The notes: a model not told the origin generated them from the letters alone. A DNA stretch of 64,000 nucleotides from Periconia sp. R9002 (GCA_023627715.1 JAMAHW010000074.1:153687-217686); one strand, 5' to 3'; counted from the stretch's first letter, positions 1-11,798 are shown. Translations and numbers: made by a program.

Positions 1-631
1 AGGTGGATTAGGCCCTATCTATCTCTAATTAAAGTATTAAAAAAGGATATTTTTAATTTTTTATGCTCGGGGGGTGGCCCCATAAAACATGAAAACTACC
101 AATAGTACGCGCTACCATCTACACGCACCAATTCCTATGCGTTGACAATTCGTTTATACGTCTCATTGGTCGTACGCACGCAAATATAGTCGTTATGTAC
201 GTGGAAAGCAGATACCAGACACGTGGTGGGATCGAACACCGTGCAGATCAATGCTAGCTACATATATATGTACATACCCAAGACAAACCATGTCACACGT
301 GTCTTACTGTGAAGTAGGTATCAATCGCATTCCTATTAAAACTCATCTACGTCTTACATTGATAGTTACCTAACCGTCATGAACAAAAAGCTACTTTGAA
401 GTCTTACTTCTCCAGGGGGCTGTACTGAAGATTTGTACTTTCCGACGTGATTACTTACATAGTTGGAGTAGTATCTCAGATGGATGTCATGAGTTGTGTA
501 TTAAATACCTCGCACCCACAACACGACGCACGACGTTACATTCTAGAAGTGTTCCCCCTGCGTTAGCTTCCTCCCTCGACATTGATGAACGGTAATTGTA
601 TCGGTACGTATGTAGGATCCAAAAAAAAAAC
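1..631. other. Left-edge intergenic DNA
   Basis: No gene is supported here. The first 60 bases are AT-rich and the rest has mixed composition. It includes the 3' flank of the arginyl-tRNA synthetase gene that ends at 632. The upstream neighbour lies outside the window. Confidence 0.6.
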
Positions 632-2685
632 TCACCTATCAAGAGGCCTCAACCCCAAAACCCGCATCCCGTTCCCAATCACACTCTTTGCAGCATCAAA
701 CAACGCAACCCTCGCCCTCATCACCTCCATCTCACTCCCCACGACCTGCAGCACCTCGTAGCTACTATTCACGACGTGCGTCAACCTAAAAAGATAAGTC
801 AGAATCGTCGTCGGTTCGAGCGTCTTTAGCGTGTTCTGGAGCGTATCTGGGAACTGCGCGACGAGGCGGACGATGTTGACGGCGTGGGGGGAGGGGAGGA
901 GGAGGGAGAGGTTTGCGGTGGCGATGGTGGAGGGGGGGATGTTGGCTTTGGAGAGGATGGAGCAGAGACGCGCGTGGGAGTATTGCAGGTAGGGTCCTGT
1001 GTCGCCTTCGAAGGATGTCATTGTTTCGATGTTGAAGTGGTAGTTGTTGATACTAGTTAGCAATTAGGATTTGGATGGTTAGACGCCCACACTTTTAGTA
1101 ATCATGGTTGGGTGACGGAGGATGGGGATGGGAAGAAGGGAAATGTCACCGTTTCCCACTCATATCCTGCACCATAACACTACTAATCCCCAAAATATCC
1201 GCCGTCCTCTCGGGGTCGGAAACGCGCGCGTACTTGGTCTCGTTCCTGCGCATGACGTCGTGCATCTTCTCCCCGACGCCCCGCAGCACGTCGTCGAGGA
1301 AAACCACGGTGCCCTTCCGCGTGCTCATCCCGAGGACAAGCCCAAAACTGACGTGCGAGATGCGAGAGCAGAGGTCGTCGTTCCCCGTCAGTTCGACGAG
1401 CTTGAAGAGCTGTTTGAAGCGTGGCTCCTGATCCGTCGCAACGACGTACATCATGCGATCGAAGTGGTAGCGCTCGTCGCGCTCAAGCAAGGCGCCGAGG
1501 TCGCGGGTAAGGTAGAGGCTTGTGCCGTCCGTCTTGCGGATGAGGGCTTTGCCGAGGGATTTGCCCTCCTTGCCGGGGACGTGTTTGGAGAAGTCGACGA
1601 TGGCGGCGCCGTGCGAGTCTTCGAGGAGTCCGTTTGCTTCGAGGTGCGATTGTGCGGTTTGCATGCTGGCTTCTTGGACCTGGCTTTCTCCCGCGTACGA
1701 GTCGAAGTGGATGTTGAGACGCATGTAGGCCTGCTTGTACCGTTCGATGCTCAGGTCGCGGAATTTTCGCCACATGGCGAGGGCGGCGGCGTCGTGGTTG
1801 CACATGGCTTTGAAGTATTGGCGAGCTTGTTCGTCCAGGCCTGAGGTGCGGAGGTGAGTGGCGTCGTTGCCGTCTTTCTCGAGCTGTTCGATTTGTTTCC
1901 TCTCGTCTTCGAGCAGTGCGTTGATTTTGACGTAGATTTGGTAGAGGTGCTGGATCGGGTCTGCTTCCAGCGCCGCGTCGTCGCCGAACATCTGGTACCC
2001 CAGCGCCAAAAGCCCGTACTGTTTACCCCAGTCGCCCAGATAGTTTAGGCGGACCACTTCCCAGCCGGAAGCTTCGAAGAGGTTCGAGAGGAAGCCTCCG
2101 ATAATGGTACTTCGCAAGTGACCCTGATGGAAGGGTTTTGCAATGTTGGGAGAGGAGAATTCGACAACAATCCGCTTTCGGCCTTTTGAGGGATCTTGGA
2201 CATCCTTCAAACCAAGTAGAGGGATGCTACCCCACGAAGTCCGGTTGCGCAGAACAGCGGGTATCACGTTGTTCAGGAGCGGGCCGGGCTTGAAACGGAA
2301 TTGCATGTACGAACCGTCGACAGTAGGTTTGGAGATCAATTCCGAGTCTGGGAACTGGAGAGACTTGGTCAGTTGGCGTTCATATTGTGTGAGTGCGAAT
2401 ACAAAACAAATCTACCTCGTCAGCCCAGCGACTTGCAAGCACATCAGGTTTCTCCCCTTTAATTCGAAGAGCCGGAACCGGGAGCAAAAGATCTCCTCTG
2501 TCGAGCGTAGACGTCCGCTGCAACAAAGGATAGATAGTCTTGGGCTGAACATGTGCTACCTCGGAGAGCAAGTTGGCGACATGTACGCGGTAAGCATCGA
2601 AAGGGTTGACCGAAGGGTAGCATTCTAATAGGTCAGGTTGATTGATGTCGAGCTTTTGCAGCTCTGTCGCGAGTGGGTCGTTCAT
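632..2685 (-). CDS. Arginyl-tRNA synthetase (class I), three exons
   Basis: Charges tRNA-Arg with arginine using ATP. Model: complement(join(632..1052,1150..2363,2416..2685)), 634 residues. The start is the ATG at 2685. Intron 1 (2415-2364) joins ..WADE to SLQFPDSE; intron 2 (1149-1053, donor GTGACA) joins ..DMSGK-R to INNYHFN. The N-terminal Arg-specific domain is followed by the class I catalytic core. The HIGH-type signature FHQGHLRST is near residue 168 and the KMSKS-equivalent MSTRKG near 436. The DALR anticodon-binding domain (..GPYLQYSHARLCSI..) fills the last 140 residues, which end ..LGLRPLDR. Length fits the eukaryotic cytosolic/mitochondrial family. No clear mitochondrial presequence is visible, though one gene can serve both compartments in filamentous fungi. 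The family call is secure; localisation is inference. Confidence 0.95.
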
Positions 2686-3368
2686 ATTCTATGCTGTCGT
2701 CTTTGACGCTTGATTTTTTTTCCTTGTAGGGAAAAGTGTGTTCAGATATCAATTGATGTAGGTAAGAAAGATTGGTCGTATTTGATACATTTTGGCTTTG
2801 ACTCACCTCACCGCTTGGCATGTATGTGACACAGAGGCACAGCCCACCCACCTACTCGTCGATACCTCTCATGTAGTGCCTTGATGAAAAATACTTAGAA
2901 TTGAAAACATAGAAATGGTAAAACAGTAATAGGAATAATTTCCTAGTATTCTACTCACTTCTAACATAACTATAATTGTAAGGGGAGGGGGGGAGGATCT
3001 TAAAGTGTTGTTAATGATAGAGTGAGTGGTAAGTGTTGTGAGAGCCGGATACTTCGACGCATGGGTGACTCAATTCATGCATATATGCATGTACGTGTTG
3101 TTTTTCTCTGTCTCCGTTGATACTGAGAGTACTTCAATACTCTGCGATGATTCATTTACTTTTCATTTTTCATTTACGTCTATGTAGGTACGTCCGAGCT
3201 AACGACGCTTCATAGGATTTGTATACCTTGAGTCGATACCGAGATTGATTTTAATCCATTGTTGGCGGTGAAAAAGATTTTTTCATTCGTCCAAGCCCTC
3301 TGATAGGTATCCAAGATCCCCAATCATAGTTCTCTCCCACCAACCCACCCACACTTCTATTCCCCATT
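2686..3368. other. Intergenic spacer, ArgRS promoter side
   Basis: Spacer of 683 nt. It contains the presumed promoter of the ArgRS gene, which reads leftward from 2685, and the 3' flank of the GH43-like gene. Short ORFs here show no family features. No repeat or RNA gene is evident. Confidence 0.5.
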
Positions 3369-4525
3369 TCAAGGCCACCTCGCGCCAATAGCATTAACCT
3401 GCGCCGCAGTAACAGGCAGCACACTCCCATGTCTCAAATTCTTCGGCCACGCACTAGTACTACTCGCGATCCACTTCCCACTCTTCACATCCGTACTCTC
3501 ATACGGCCTATACCCGTCTCCGCCGTAGAAGTCGAGCAGCAAATGCGCTTTCCCCTCGACCGCGTTATCCCAATACACAGCCGGACCCTCGACGCCGCTC
3601 GCAATCGTCGCCGTCGCACTGCCGGGGCGCGTCCAGGTCCCGAACAAACCGTCGGTCGACATTTCCGTGAAGACGGTTTTGGCGGTCTCGTCCTTCATGA
3701 AGCGCGCGTAGGCGTTGTTGCCGAGGGGGAGTATGTCGAGGTCGATGATGTTGGTGGGGGATTTGTTGATGTAGTCCTGGGGCGCGGTGAAGGTTTGGAA
3801 GTCGCGGGTGTAGGCGTAGCGGATGCGGATGGCGGATGGTGAGCCCGTGTGCTGGGGGTCGTTGGAGGAGTAGAATTTGGAGGCCCAGTGCACGAGGTAT
3901 TGCTGCTTGGAGGCGTCGAAGATGGCGGATGGAGCCCAGACCATGCCGGCCGTTGCGTCTTCGACGGTGACGAGGCGCTCGCTGGTCCAGTTGACTAGGT
4001 CGGTGGATTCCCTTGGAAGGTTTGTTAGGTCTGAGATTGGTCAGAGGTGCGGAAATGGCAATTACCATACAAATATGCCCCGGCTGCCTTTGCGTTGCGC
4101 AGCGTCCCATGTGGTTTTGGCAATGTCCAGGTCGGTTCCTATAATGTACCATTTCTTTCCAGCCTCGGCACCTCCTCCAGAGATGATGGAAGGATCGCGA
4201 ACGCCTTGGGTTCCTTTTGTCGGAATTATGACTGGTTGACCCTTGTTCAAGGGCTTCATGCTGATGGCATTGTTGCCATTGGAGGTGTAGAAGTAAACGG
4301 AAGGTTTGTCCTGATTAGCAGAATAAGCATCACCATCAAAATGCACGAGAAGTTATTGTGGGGTATAGAAATCCCGATTAAATTTGGACTACCTACGCCT
4401 AGGAAAAAGACTCCCAAGTATCCAGTAAGTGACGGGTCGGCACGTGGGGCTAGACCCGAGGATTGGATCGGTGCTGCATAGGCAACAGAAAGAAGCCCTG
4501 CGAGAAGTGAAGCAGAAAAGCGCAT
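3369..4525 (-). CDS. Secreted GH43-like five-bladed beta-propeller glycosidase, three exons
   Basis: Predicted extracellular glycoside hydrolase of the arabinanase/arabinofuranosidase (GH43-type) superfamily, probably acting on arabinan or xylan side chains; the exact substrate cannot be read off. Model: complement(join(3369..4011,4066..4310,4397..4525)), 338 residues. The start MRFSASLLAG begins a signal peptide cleaved near ..VAYAAP. Intron 1 (4396-4311) restores GVFFLG-DKPSVYFY. Intron 2 (4065-4012, donor GTAATT) restores RGIFVW-ESTDLVNW. Candidate catalytic acids sit in the usual order: Asp in GVRDPSII, Asp in NIIDLDIL and Glu in SGVEGPAVYW. It is not clustered with other plant-wall enzymes. 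The superfamily call is strong; the subfamily is not assigned. Confidence 0.88.
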
Positions 4526-4879
4526 CGTGAGGTCTACTTTCCTAAGATTACGGATGTGTAATGACAAGACAAAGAAGCTCGCATAACATTTTTTAGAGCG
4601 CCGGGGCCGTCTTTCATTTCAAGTACGATTGTCGGGTACTGAATCTCTGCTGAATAGTGTCCAATCTTCTCCGATAGGAGCAAGAATTAGAAGACTGTCG
4701 CGTTCAGATTGCGACGTATTTTTTCCGGCTGGGCCAGATGCCGACTGAGCCTCGGATAATGCATTCTAGGGTAAAGTGGTCACATGCTATGGGTGTTGAT
4801 CGCGTGATTGGATGAGGCCGACCGGGGTCCTCCTAGACGGTGAATATACAGAGGTACTGAAGGTAGGCATGGTGCAAAA
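4526..4879. other. Intergenic spacer between yju2 3' end and GH43-like promoter
   Basis: 354 nt of non-coding sequence. It should hold the promoter of the leftward GH43-like gene and the terminator of yju2. No distinct motif can be defended. Confidence 0.45.
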
Positions 4880-5737
4880 TCAATCGTCATCGCTATCATA
4901 GCCGGCTAGTAGAGCTGAAGGCGCCGGAGGCTGTGCTGGCTTGGGTGGCGGGCCGGCATTGGCCAACAGGGCCTTCTTCTTGAGACCAAGCGCAGCACCA
5001 AAATCCTTCTTCTCTTTGGGTTTCTTAGCAAACACATTGATGGGTGCTTCTGCAGGAGCATCGATCGTCTCTTCCTCAATGACTACTTCGCCAATATCAG
5101 GCATGGCGGTGCGGTTCTCGAAGGCTCTTCGGGCGGCTTCGGCGTCTTCTTCCTCTTGCTTCTTCCGGGTTTCGTCGACATCTTCGGCTAGAACGTGGGT
5201 GATGGTGCCCTCTTGTGCCGCCGCTTCTATGCGGGCATTTCTTGAACGAATCTCATCCAAAGCGTCGGAGATGGCCATCTCCATTTTTGCATCGTGAACC
5301 TTGGTCTCCAGCTCCTTCATGGCGTCGCGCTCTGCCTCTTCCCGCTCTAGGCGATCGAGACGCTTCTCCTCCGTCTCCTCGTTCAGCTTGGCCTCGCGCC
5401 ACGGCTCGAAGTTACGCTTGGCGCCTCTTTCACATTCGTAGTCCATGTTCTTGGGGTCGGTCTTGAAGGTGATTTCGCCAGAGCATCGGGTGCAGCGGAT
5501 GTAGAAGCGGAAGATAGTAATGTTGTAGTATTTCTCGTCCGTCGTCTCTTTGCGGGCGTTGAATTTCCTTCCCTTGTAGATGAATTCGCCGCAGTGTGTG
5601 CACTTCATGGAGAAGGGAGCCATGAGACGGACAGTCTGGACCTTGGGGCCGGCTTGTTTGGGGCCGCGGGTGCGAGTGATCTTGGAGGGATCGAAGTCAG
5701 GGGGATAGTACTTGGAGAGGACTTTGCGCTCAGACAT
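4880..5737 (-). CDS. yju2: Yju2/CWC16 (CCDC94) pre-mRNA splicing factor
   Basis: Spliceosome component of the Prp19-associated group. Yju2 proteins promote the first catalytic step after Prp2 remodelling. This is a single exon of 285 residues starting MSERKVLSKYYPPDFDP, the typical family N-terminus. Two CxxC pairs, CTHCGEFIY near residues 46-49 and CTRCSGEITF near 82-85, form the expected zinc site. A DYECERGAKRNFEPW block and a long charged coiled coil rich in E, R and K follow. The C-terminus is disordered and ends with an acidic GYDSDDD tail. The paralogue Saf4/CCDC130 is the alternative, but the start and tail favour Yju2. It is divergent from the APC6 gene across a 462-nt spacer. Confidence 0.93.
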   Translation of the reverse strand: MSERKVLSKYYPPDFDPSKITRTRGPKQAGPKVQTVRLMAPFSMKCTHCGEFIYKGRKFNARKETTDEKYYNITIFRFYIRCTRCSGEITFKTDPKNMDYECERGAKRNFEPWREAKLNEETEEKRLDRLEREEAERDAMKELETKVHDAKMEMAISDALDEIRSRNARIEAAAQEGTITHVLAEDVDETRKKQEEEDAEAARRAFENRTAMPDIGEVVIEEETIDAPAEAPINVFAKKPKEKKDFGAALGLKKKALLANAGPPPKPAQPPAPSALLAGYDSDDD

Positions 5738-6199
5738 GATGGGCTAGTAGAGTGTGTGTGGTGTTGTTGTTGGTAGTTGGTGAATGGGAGCAGTTGTAAG
5801 ATTGAAATGTTGAAGATGATGATTATGTAACGGATGTTGGGTGAGTATGATTATGTAATGTGGCACCCCGCGCTTTCCCGTGCCCACGCGTCAGGTAAGC
5901 GCGAAGCCGACGGCGTCACCCACCAAGCACAATAACTTCTTATATACAATAGAACAACAATAACTAACCGCAGCTCCCTCGTCCCCCCCTACCCACACCG
6001 TCTCGGTTATATCTACCTTGCTTTGGCTCACTTTCTTACTTACTCTCCCCCTCCAGGTTTGGCATACAATGGCGAAATAGAGATAGCTCTTCTCTTGAAC
6101 TGGCGACACCTACCCGCACATCGATACAGATAGGCAGCCTATATACAGTATAGGATACGGATTCACCATTACCGACAAGACAAAAAAACTTGGCCTGCC
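5738..6199. promoter_or_regulatory. Divergent promoter region, yju2 / APC6
   Basis: This spacer separates the start codons of two oppositely oriented essential-type genes, so it should carry both promoters and 5' UTRs. Short pyrimidine-rich stretches occur near 5965-6060. No TATA box can be singled out with confidence. Confidence 0.5.
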
Positions 6200-8151
6200 A
6201 TGGAGAAATATTTGCGCGAGTGGCGTCAAGAAGCCGTCAACAAGCACCAGTACGATACGGCCATCTTCGTTGCGGATAAGCTGCTGGCTCTCACAGGTCT
6301 GTGGGATACAAATCCCCACCAAGAATATACGAATTGACCTCTCATATCGCAGGTGATGATCAGGACGCATTTTGGCTGGCGCAGGCTCACTTCAGCTCGG
6401 GCAATTACACTCGCGCTCAATCCATCCTCGCCCGCGGTAACCTCGTTCAACGCAATCCGCAGTGTCGATACCTCGCCGCACACTGTTGCGTCAAGGCCGG
6501 CAAAGTCGAAGAGGCGCTGGTCATCTTGGGCGACAAGAACCCCACGCACCTCATATCCGCCCCGGGAAGCAACCGGCAGAAACTGCGCCATGTCGACGTG
6601 CACGCGCGAGTTGGCGGACGCCACCCCAGAAACCTGTCGCGCAGTGAGCGCCAACCCACAAGTGAAGAGCGGGAGCGGGAGGACGCCGAGAGCCTCAAAT
6701 CGGAGGCCGCCATGTGTTACCTGCGAGGTGTCTGCTACGCCAGGCAGAATTCTTTCGATCGCGCAAAGGAATGCTACAAGACGGCTTGCCAGATAGACGT
6801 CCAGTGCTTTGAAGCATTTGACGCCCTCATGGCCAATTCGCTCATGTCGCCTACCGAAGAGTGGAAGTTCCTTGAATCTCTCAACTTCGATGACATCAAC
6901 GTCTCGGGCAACGCCTCCCTGTCCCAAGAAGCGGCCGAGTTCACCAAAACCTTGTACACGACCCGCCTTTCGAAATACGCCCGTCCCAACGAGTTCGAAA
7001 CTGCTGTAGAGCAGCTGACCACCCACTACAAACTAGCCGAAAACCCTGATATTATTCTCGCCAAAGCAGACCTTATGTTCACCCATTGCCGCTTCTCCAA
7101 GGCTCTTCAACTCACATCCTCGGTCCTGGCAACTGACAAGTACAATTTTGCCATCCTGCCTGTACATCTGGCTTCATTGCACGAGTTGGGTCAGAAGAAT
7201 GCTCTGTTCCTCCTTGCCCACGACCTCACCGAGACACATCCCTCTGAGCCCTGCACATGGCTGGCAGTGGGCGTTTATTACCTTGCTATCAATCGCATTG
7301 CGGAAGCCCGTCGCTATTTCTCCAAAGCCTCAGTCATGGATCCGCATTTTGGCTCCGCTTGGATAGGTTTCGCCCATACCTTTGCTGCGGAAGGTGAGCA
7401 TGACCAGGCCATCTCCGCATACTCGACGGCAGCTCGTCTGTTCCAAGGCACACATTTACCCCAGCTCTTCCTCGGCATGCAAAATCTCCTTCTGAACAAC
7501 TTTTCTCTCGCACAAGAATACCTCGCCACGGCTTACGAGCTCTGCGCCACCGACCCCCTTCTCTTGAACGAGATGGGCGTAACATACTACCACGAAGAGC
7601 AATTGGAAGATGCCATTTCGATGTTCCGTCACGCTCTTCAGATCTCAGCACAGAACGAAGCGGACCCCGAAGCTTGGCTGCCCATGCGTATCAACTTGGG
7701 ACATGCACTTCGGCGTCATGGAGCTCTCGAAGAGGCGCTACAGGAATTTGAGCGAGTGCTCCGGCATGGTGTCAAAGACGCCGGCATCTTCTCTGCCAAA
7801 GGGCTTATCCTTCTGGAAATGAACCGCAGCTGGGATGCCGTCACCACATTTCATGAGGCACTGGCTGTAGCACCCCAAGATCCCATGGCCACCGATTTGC
7901 TGGCTCGTGCTCTCGAGCTCAACGAGGAAGGTGACGAAATGGGCGTTTTGGACGCGGATCACTTCAATCACGAACAGGGTTATGTTGGTGGCATGAGCGA
8001 TGACGAGATAGAAGAGCTTGATAAGAAATTGGGGAGCCTGAGGGAGATCCAACAGAATCGGGTTGCGGGGAGAGGCAAGAGGAGGGGTGGACGTCGACCC
8101 GTGGAAGACATGAGCATGCTTGAAGAGAGCATGATTGTTGATTCGGACTGA
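6200..8151 (+). CDS. cut9: Anaphase-promoting complex TPR subunit Cdc16/Cut9 (APC6), two exons
   Basis: Scaffold subunit of the APC/C ubiquitin ligase that drives mitotic exit. Model: join(6200..6296,6353..8151), 631 residues. The ATG at 6200 gives MEKYLREWRQEAV. The 56-nt intron (donor GTCTGT, acceptor CGCAG) restores ..LLALTG-DDQDAFWLAQAHF, which matches the first TPR of the family. Tandem tetratricopeptide repeats run through most of the protein, including HPSEPCTWLAVGVYYL, DPHFGSAWIGFAHTF and DPLLLNEMGVTYY. The C-terminal tail is charged (GRGKRRGGRRP) and ends in an acidic segment. The non-consensus donor is the only model uncertainty; an open frame begins at 6301 inside the intron. Identity is by TPR spacing and family-typical blocks. 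Confidence 0.92.
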
Positions 8152-8369
8152 TGATTCGCCGGAACAGTTGCTTACTAGGGTCAAAAGGATGGAATTTAGC
8201 GTGTTAGCGAGGCGTTTTTTGCATCTGTGGGTTATCAGGTTCGATGACCCAGTTTCGGAAAATATACGGAATCATGCATGGAGGGCGAAGCATTGATGGA
8301 CATGGCTGGCATACCCGGGAGTTCTTGAGAGCAGTGAGCCTATATATTGTATACTACCAAAACTACTAG

Positions 8370-11153
8370 TTAACGGCCGGCCAACTTGACCTTATGCGTA
8401 TCAACATTCCTACCACTCACCTCCACGTCCAACCTCCCCCCTCGCTCTCCGTAGTCAACGACCACTTCCATCTTCTCACCAGGCCAGAGCGTAAAGTAAT
8501 TCTCCGACCACGTAGCGGGGCCAGCAACATCCTCCCCCCTCTCATCCACAAGCCGCAACCTCACAAACACAGCCGGCACTTTCCCCTTGTTCCCAACCAC
8601 CACCTTCTTCCCGCCTCCTCCTGACCCTGCAACAACCTCGACGTCGGCCTTGGCCATGCCGTTCAGCGCCGTGTAATCCGCAAACGACGTCACGGGCGTG
8701 TGATACCACGTCGACGCATCCCAATCCAGGACATCCGTCTTGGCGCTTAACCAATATACGTTCCTGGAGACCCTAGTCCCGGCACTGTCGCTCAGTACGA
8801 TGCGCAGGAACGCCATGTCCTGGATCTTAGCTACCAAATCGCGGAGTCCAGGCACGTCCATCTTGGTGCTCGAATTCGGCGTTGTGGTGTTAAGTGTCGA
8901 CGAGGTTTTACCTAGGACCTGCCCTTTCGTATCCATAACTTCCACCTCTACGCTTCGTGCGCGTGAACTCGACAACGCACGATTGACATAGTACACCTCT
9001 TTCGCCCGATAATCGTACACCACCGCCTCCATACCCCCCACAGCGGCCTTGACACCGTAATACGCACCCCCCGCACGGAGATAGTAATCGAACAAATTCC
9101 AATGCAGCGACGGCCACGCGTTATTCAGCATCCAGTACACCAGACCCGTAGCGGGTCTCCCCTCGTCGTCCGTCCAGCGCGCGGTATACGCGTCGAACTC
9201 TGCGCGCGTGGCCTCGTAGTCTGCCATCTGCGCTTTAACGACGTAGTCCTCCAGCGAAGTCGGGGCCCCGTACCGCGCCCACAGCGCGGTATTATAGATT
9301 TGGCGCGTGTAGAAGGACGACACGGACGTGCTCATGTGGTAGAGGCCTTTATCGGGGTTCTGCCATAGGTCGCGGAGGTCGGCCTCGCTGAGGAAGTGCG
9401 TGAGGGAGGAGATTTCGGGGGTGCCGACGCCAGCGCCGAGTTCGGAGCCGAAGCCAAATGCCGCGCCGAGGGAGGTGTCGTACCAGTAGTTGGGGGGAAC
9501 CCAGTCGTACGGCCCGTCCATCTTCATGCCGCCGTTGCCGAGGGCGGCTGGGAACCCGCGTTGGCTGGCGGACGCGATGATGGGGACGTTCCAGTCGTGC
9601 GTGTGGAGTGCGGAGAGGTAGATGGTTGTTGCGCGGTCGTCGGGCCAGAAGTCGCTGCCGACGAGGAAGGCGAGGATGGAGGGGTGCGGTTGCATGAGGG
9701 TTGCTTCGTGTCGCATGCTGGCGTTCGCGATGCGGTAGTCTTCGTCGGTCCACTTCTCGCCGGACCCCTCGTCGTTGTAGGTCCAGCCCTCCCACTTGTC
9801 GCAGCATTCCCAGCCCGCGAGTATCATGAGGCCCAGTTCGTCGGCGAGGGAGTAGAGTAAGGCGTGCTCTTGCTTGCCTTCGAGACGGATTGTGTTGAGG
9901 CCCATGGCGAGTGTGAGGTGGAATTGGGCGCGGAGTTTGGAGGGGGAGAAGCGGAGGAAGATGTCGGATGTGTAGCCTGCGCCGAGGACTTGGAAGGGGT
10001 GGTTGTTGATGGTGAAGAGAGTGTCGTTGTGCGGGTTGAGCGTGGAGGAGACGGTGCGGATGCCGAAGCGTAGGGAAGTGCTGCTTGTTGTTGTAGACGG
10101 AGAGGAGGATCCTGGGGTGGATGCGGTGCAGGAGACGTTGTAGAGAGGTTGCGCACCCCATTGTTTAGGCCACCAGATTTGAGGGTTGGGTATCTTTGCA
10201 TCGAGGGTGATTTTTTGCTCTTCATCTCCTCCTTCAAACGTGAACCCTGTCTGCACACTCACAGCTTGCACCCCTTGCGGATCCAGAACCGTACACCGCA
10301 CCTCTCCCTTCAACACATCCCTCGCGCCACCGTCCCATCGCCGCACGTCGACACCGAACCGCACACTCCCATCCAGCTCCGTCTTCACACTCACACGCTG
10401 GATCCCCACGGCGCCGCTCGTCCGCACAATTTCCACGTCGCGCCACACGCCGGTCCCGTTATCGGGCGGGTACGGATTCCAGTCTACGAAACCGAGGGCG
10501 AAGTCGCGGTTGTAGTCGGTTGGGTGGACTTTGATGAGGAGGACGTTCCTTCCGCTGTTTTGGGACTTAAGATTTAAGGGTACGGTAGTCGAGTTTGTAG
10601 AGTTGGAAGGAGGGAGACGAATGATGTGCTGCGTAACATCATACGACAAACCCGTATACGCACCCGCCTGGGTCAGATTATCAGCTACGAGGCGTCCATT
10701 GAGGAAGATATCGGCGCGCGACGACATCCCATGCGTTTTGATCTGATAGAAACTGTTGCTAGTCCCGTTCCCACCGAGGCTCAGGACATCGAACTCCGCG
10801 CGATAAAACCACGGAACACGAAACGCATCCGCATCCACGCTCTTCAGCGTATCCGAAAAAAACAGCGACGCGTCGTCTGGCCCGCCGAACTGGCCGTTTT
10901 CCAGCAGTGTCGCCATGAGGGTGGCTTTGGAGCCCGTGGTTGTGTACCATGATGAGGTGTTGAGATCTGGCGCGGACAGCGCGACGATGTCTGTGCCGAC
11001 GGTGGTGGAGGATTGGATTTTCCAGGTAGGGATTGTGAGGGATTGGGCTGTTGCTGTTGTTCTTGTGGGGTGGGTTGTGAAAGGGGTGGTGAGGAGGAGG
11101 AGGAAGTGTTGGAGATGGAGGAATGGAGGTTTCTTGGGTGCGGATAATAACAT
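8370..11153 (-). CDS. Secreted GH2 exo-beta-D-glucosaminidase (exochitosanase)
   Basis: Predicted to release glucosamine from the non-reducing end of chitosan oligomers. Single exon. The first ATG in frame is at 11153 and gives 927 residues; the open frame continues upstream only from a GTG. The N-terminus has a hydrophobic stretch (FLHLQHFLLLLTTP) suited to secretion. The GH2 layout follows: sugar-binding jelly-roll, Ig-like domain, TIM barrel and C-terminal beta domains. The exo-glucosaminidase subfamily signatures are present. The acid/base Asp lies in FLVGSDFWPDD (residue about 501), with KMDGPYDWVPPNYWYD after it. The nucleophile Glu is in FGFGSELGAG (about 571). Many Asn-X-Ser/Thr sites fit an extracellular protein. 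The Asp acid/base is the feature that sets this GH2 subfamily apart. Confident call. Confidence 0.92.
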   Translation of the reverse strand: MLLSAPKKPPFLHLQHFLLLLTTPFTTHPTRTTATAQSLTIPTWKIQSSTTVGTDIVALSAPDLNTSSWYTTTGSKATLMATLLENGQFGGPDDASLFFSDTLKSVDADAFRVPWFYRAEFDVLSLGGNGTSNSFYQIKTHGMSSRADIFLNGRLVADNLTQAGAYTGLSYDVTQHIIRLPPSNSTNSTTVPLNLKSQNSGRNVLLIKVHPTDYNRDFALGFVDWNPYPPDNGTGVWRDVEIVRTSGAVGIQRVSVKTELDGSVRFGVDVRRWDGGARDVLKGEVRCTVLDPQGVQAVSVQTGFTFEGGDEEQKITLDAKIPNPQIWWPKQWGAQPLYNVSCTASTPGSSSPSTTTSSTSLRFGIRTVSSTLNPHNDTLFTINNHPFQVLGAGYTSDIFLRFSPSKLRAQFHLTLAMGLNTIRLEGKQEHALLYSLADELGLMILAGWECCDKWEGWTYNDEGSGEKWTDEDYRIANASMRHEATLMQPHPSILAFLVGSDFWPDDRATTIYLSALHTHDWNVPIIASASQRGFPAALGNGGMKMDGPYDWVPPNYWYDTSLGAAFGFGSELGAGVGTPEISSLTHFLSEADLRDLWQNPDKGLYHMSTSVSSFYTRQIYNTALWARYGAPTSLEDYVVKAQMADYEATRAEFDAYTARWTDDEGRPATGLVYWMLNNAWPSLHWNLFDYYLRAGGAYYGVKAAVGGMEAVVYDYRAKEVYYVNRALSSSRARSVEVEVMDTKGQVLGKTSSTLNTTTPNSSTKMDVPGLRDLVAKIQDMAFLRIVLSDSAGTRVSRNVYWLSAKTDVLDWDASTWYHTPVTSFADYTALNGMAKADVEVVAGSGGGGKKVVVGNKGKVPAVFVRLRLVDERGEDVAGPATWSENYFTLWPGEKMEVVVDYGERGGRLDVEVSGRNVDTHKVKLAGR

Positions 11154-11798
11154 TCTGGAGGAGTGTCGTGGGTCCGTCCTCACTTATCGTGATTGAGAAT
11201 AGGGACTGAGGATGCGAGAAGGTGCGAAGATGGAGAGATGCGCCATGTGAAGGTGAAGATGGTCGCGTGAGGAGGGGGCGAGAGGGGTGAAGTCTGCGTG
11301 TTTCCTAAAGCAGCGGGATGATCAGTATAGATATCATGGATGGGGAGTAACTTAGTAACTATACTCGGTACATGTAGAGAGTATCAATATAGACTATGCA
11401 GTGTAACGTTAAGTCGCTGTCCAATGGGAATGCCCTGATCTCCGCATCTTCTCCGCAATGAGAATGGAGAAAGGCGGGGAGAAGCATTGTTGGTACAGTA
11501 CCTACCTCTTGGAACCTTCTTTCTTTCAAACTTAACTATCTACCAAGTTTAGCATCGTCATTCAATATGGATTCTCCTGTTTGTTTGTTATTTTGCGTCT
11601 GATGTGTGGGTTTGACGTTGCATATGCCCAGCCGCTGAATAATAGATTGAGGTGGAGTGCGAGGTTACGAATGCGGAAGGTCGAGCTTGGTTGGTATCAA
11701 TGGTATGGGATTTACCTTCCCTCTCTTGGATAATAATAAAAAAAATGGTCACTTCTTGTTGGGGAATATGACAAGTAAATCGAGAAGGAAATAAGGGT
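11154..11798. other. Intergenic spacer, GH2 promoter side
   Basis: 645 nt without a supported gene. It contains the promoter of the leftward GH2 gene and the 3' flank of the acyl-CoA dehydrogenase gene. A 96-codon frame at 11588-11878 overlaps the dehydrogenase's last exon on the same strand and is a shadow. Confidence 0.5.

Noticed and set aside
210..260. TTCGATCC-type T-arm-like word on the minus strand
   Set aside because: No acceptor stem, D arm or anticodon arm could be built around it, so not a tRNA gene.
1122..1844. 240-codon plus-strand frame over the ArgRS catalytic domain
   Set aside because: It is antisense to a clear arginyl-tRNA synthetase exon and has no domain of its own; a GC-bias shadow.
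11154..11183. Upstream extension of the GH2 frame
   Set aside because: It begins at GTG, not ATG; nuclear fungal genes almost always start at ATG, so the start at 11153 was chosen.
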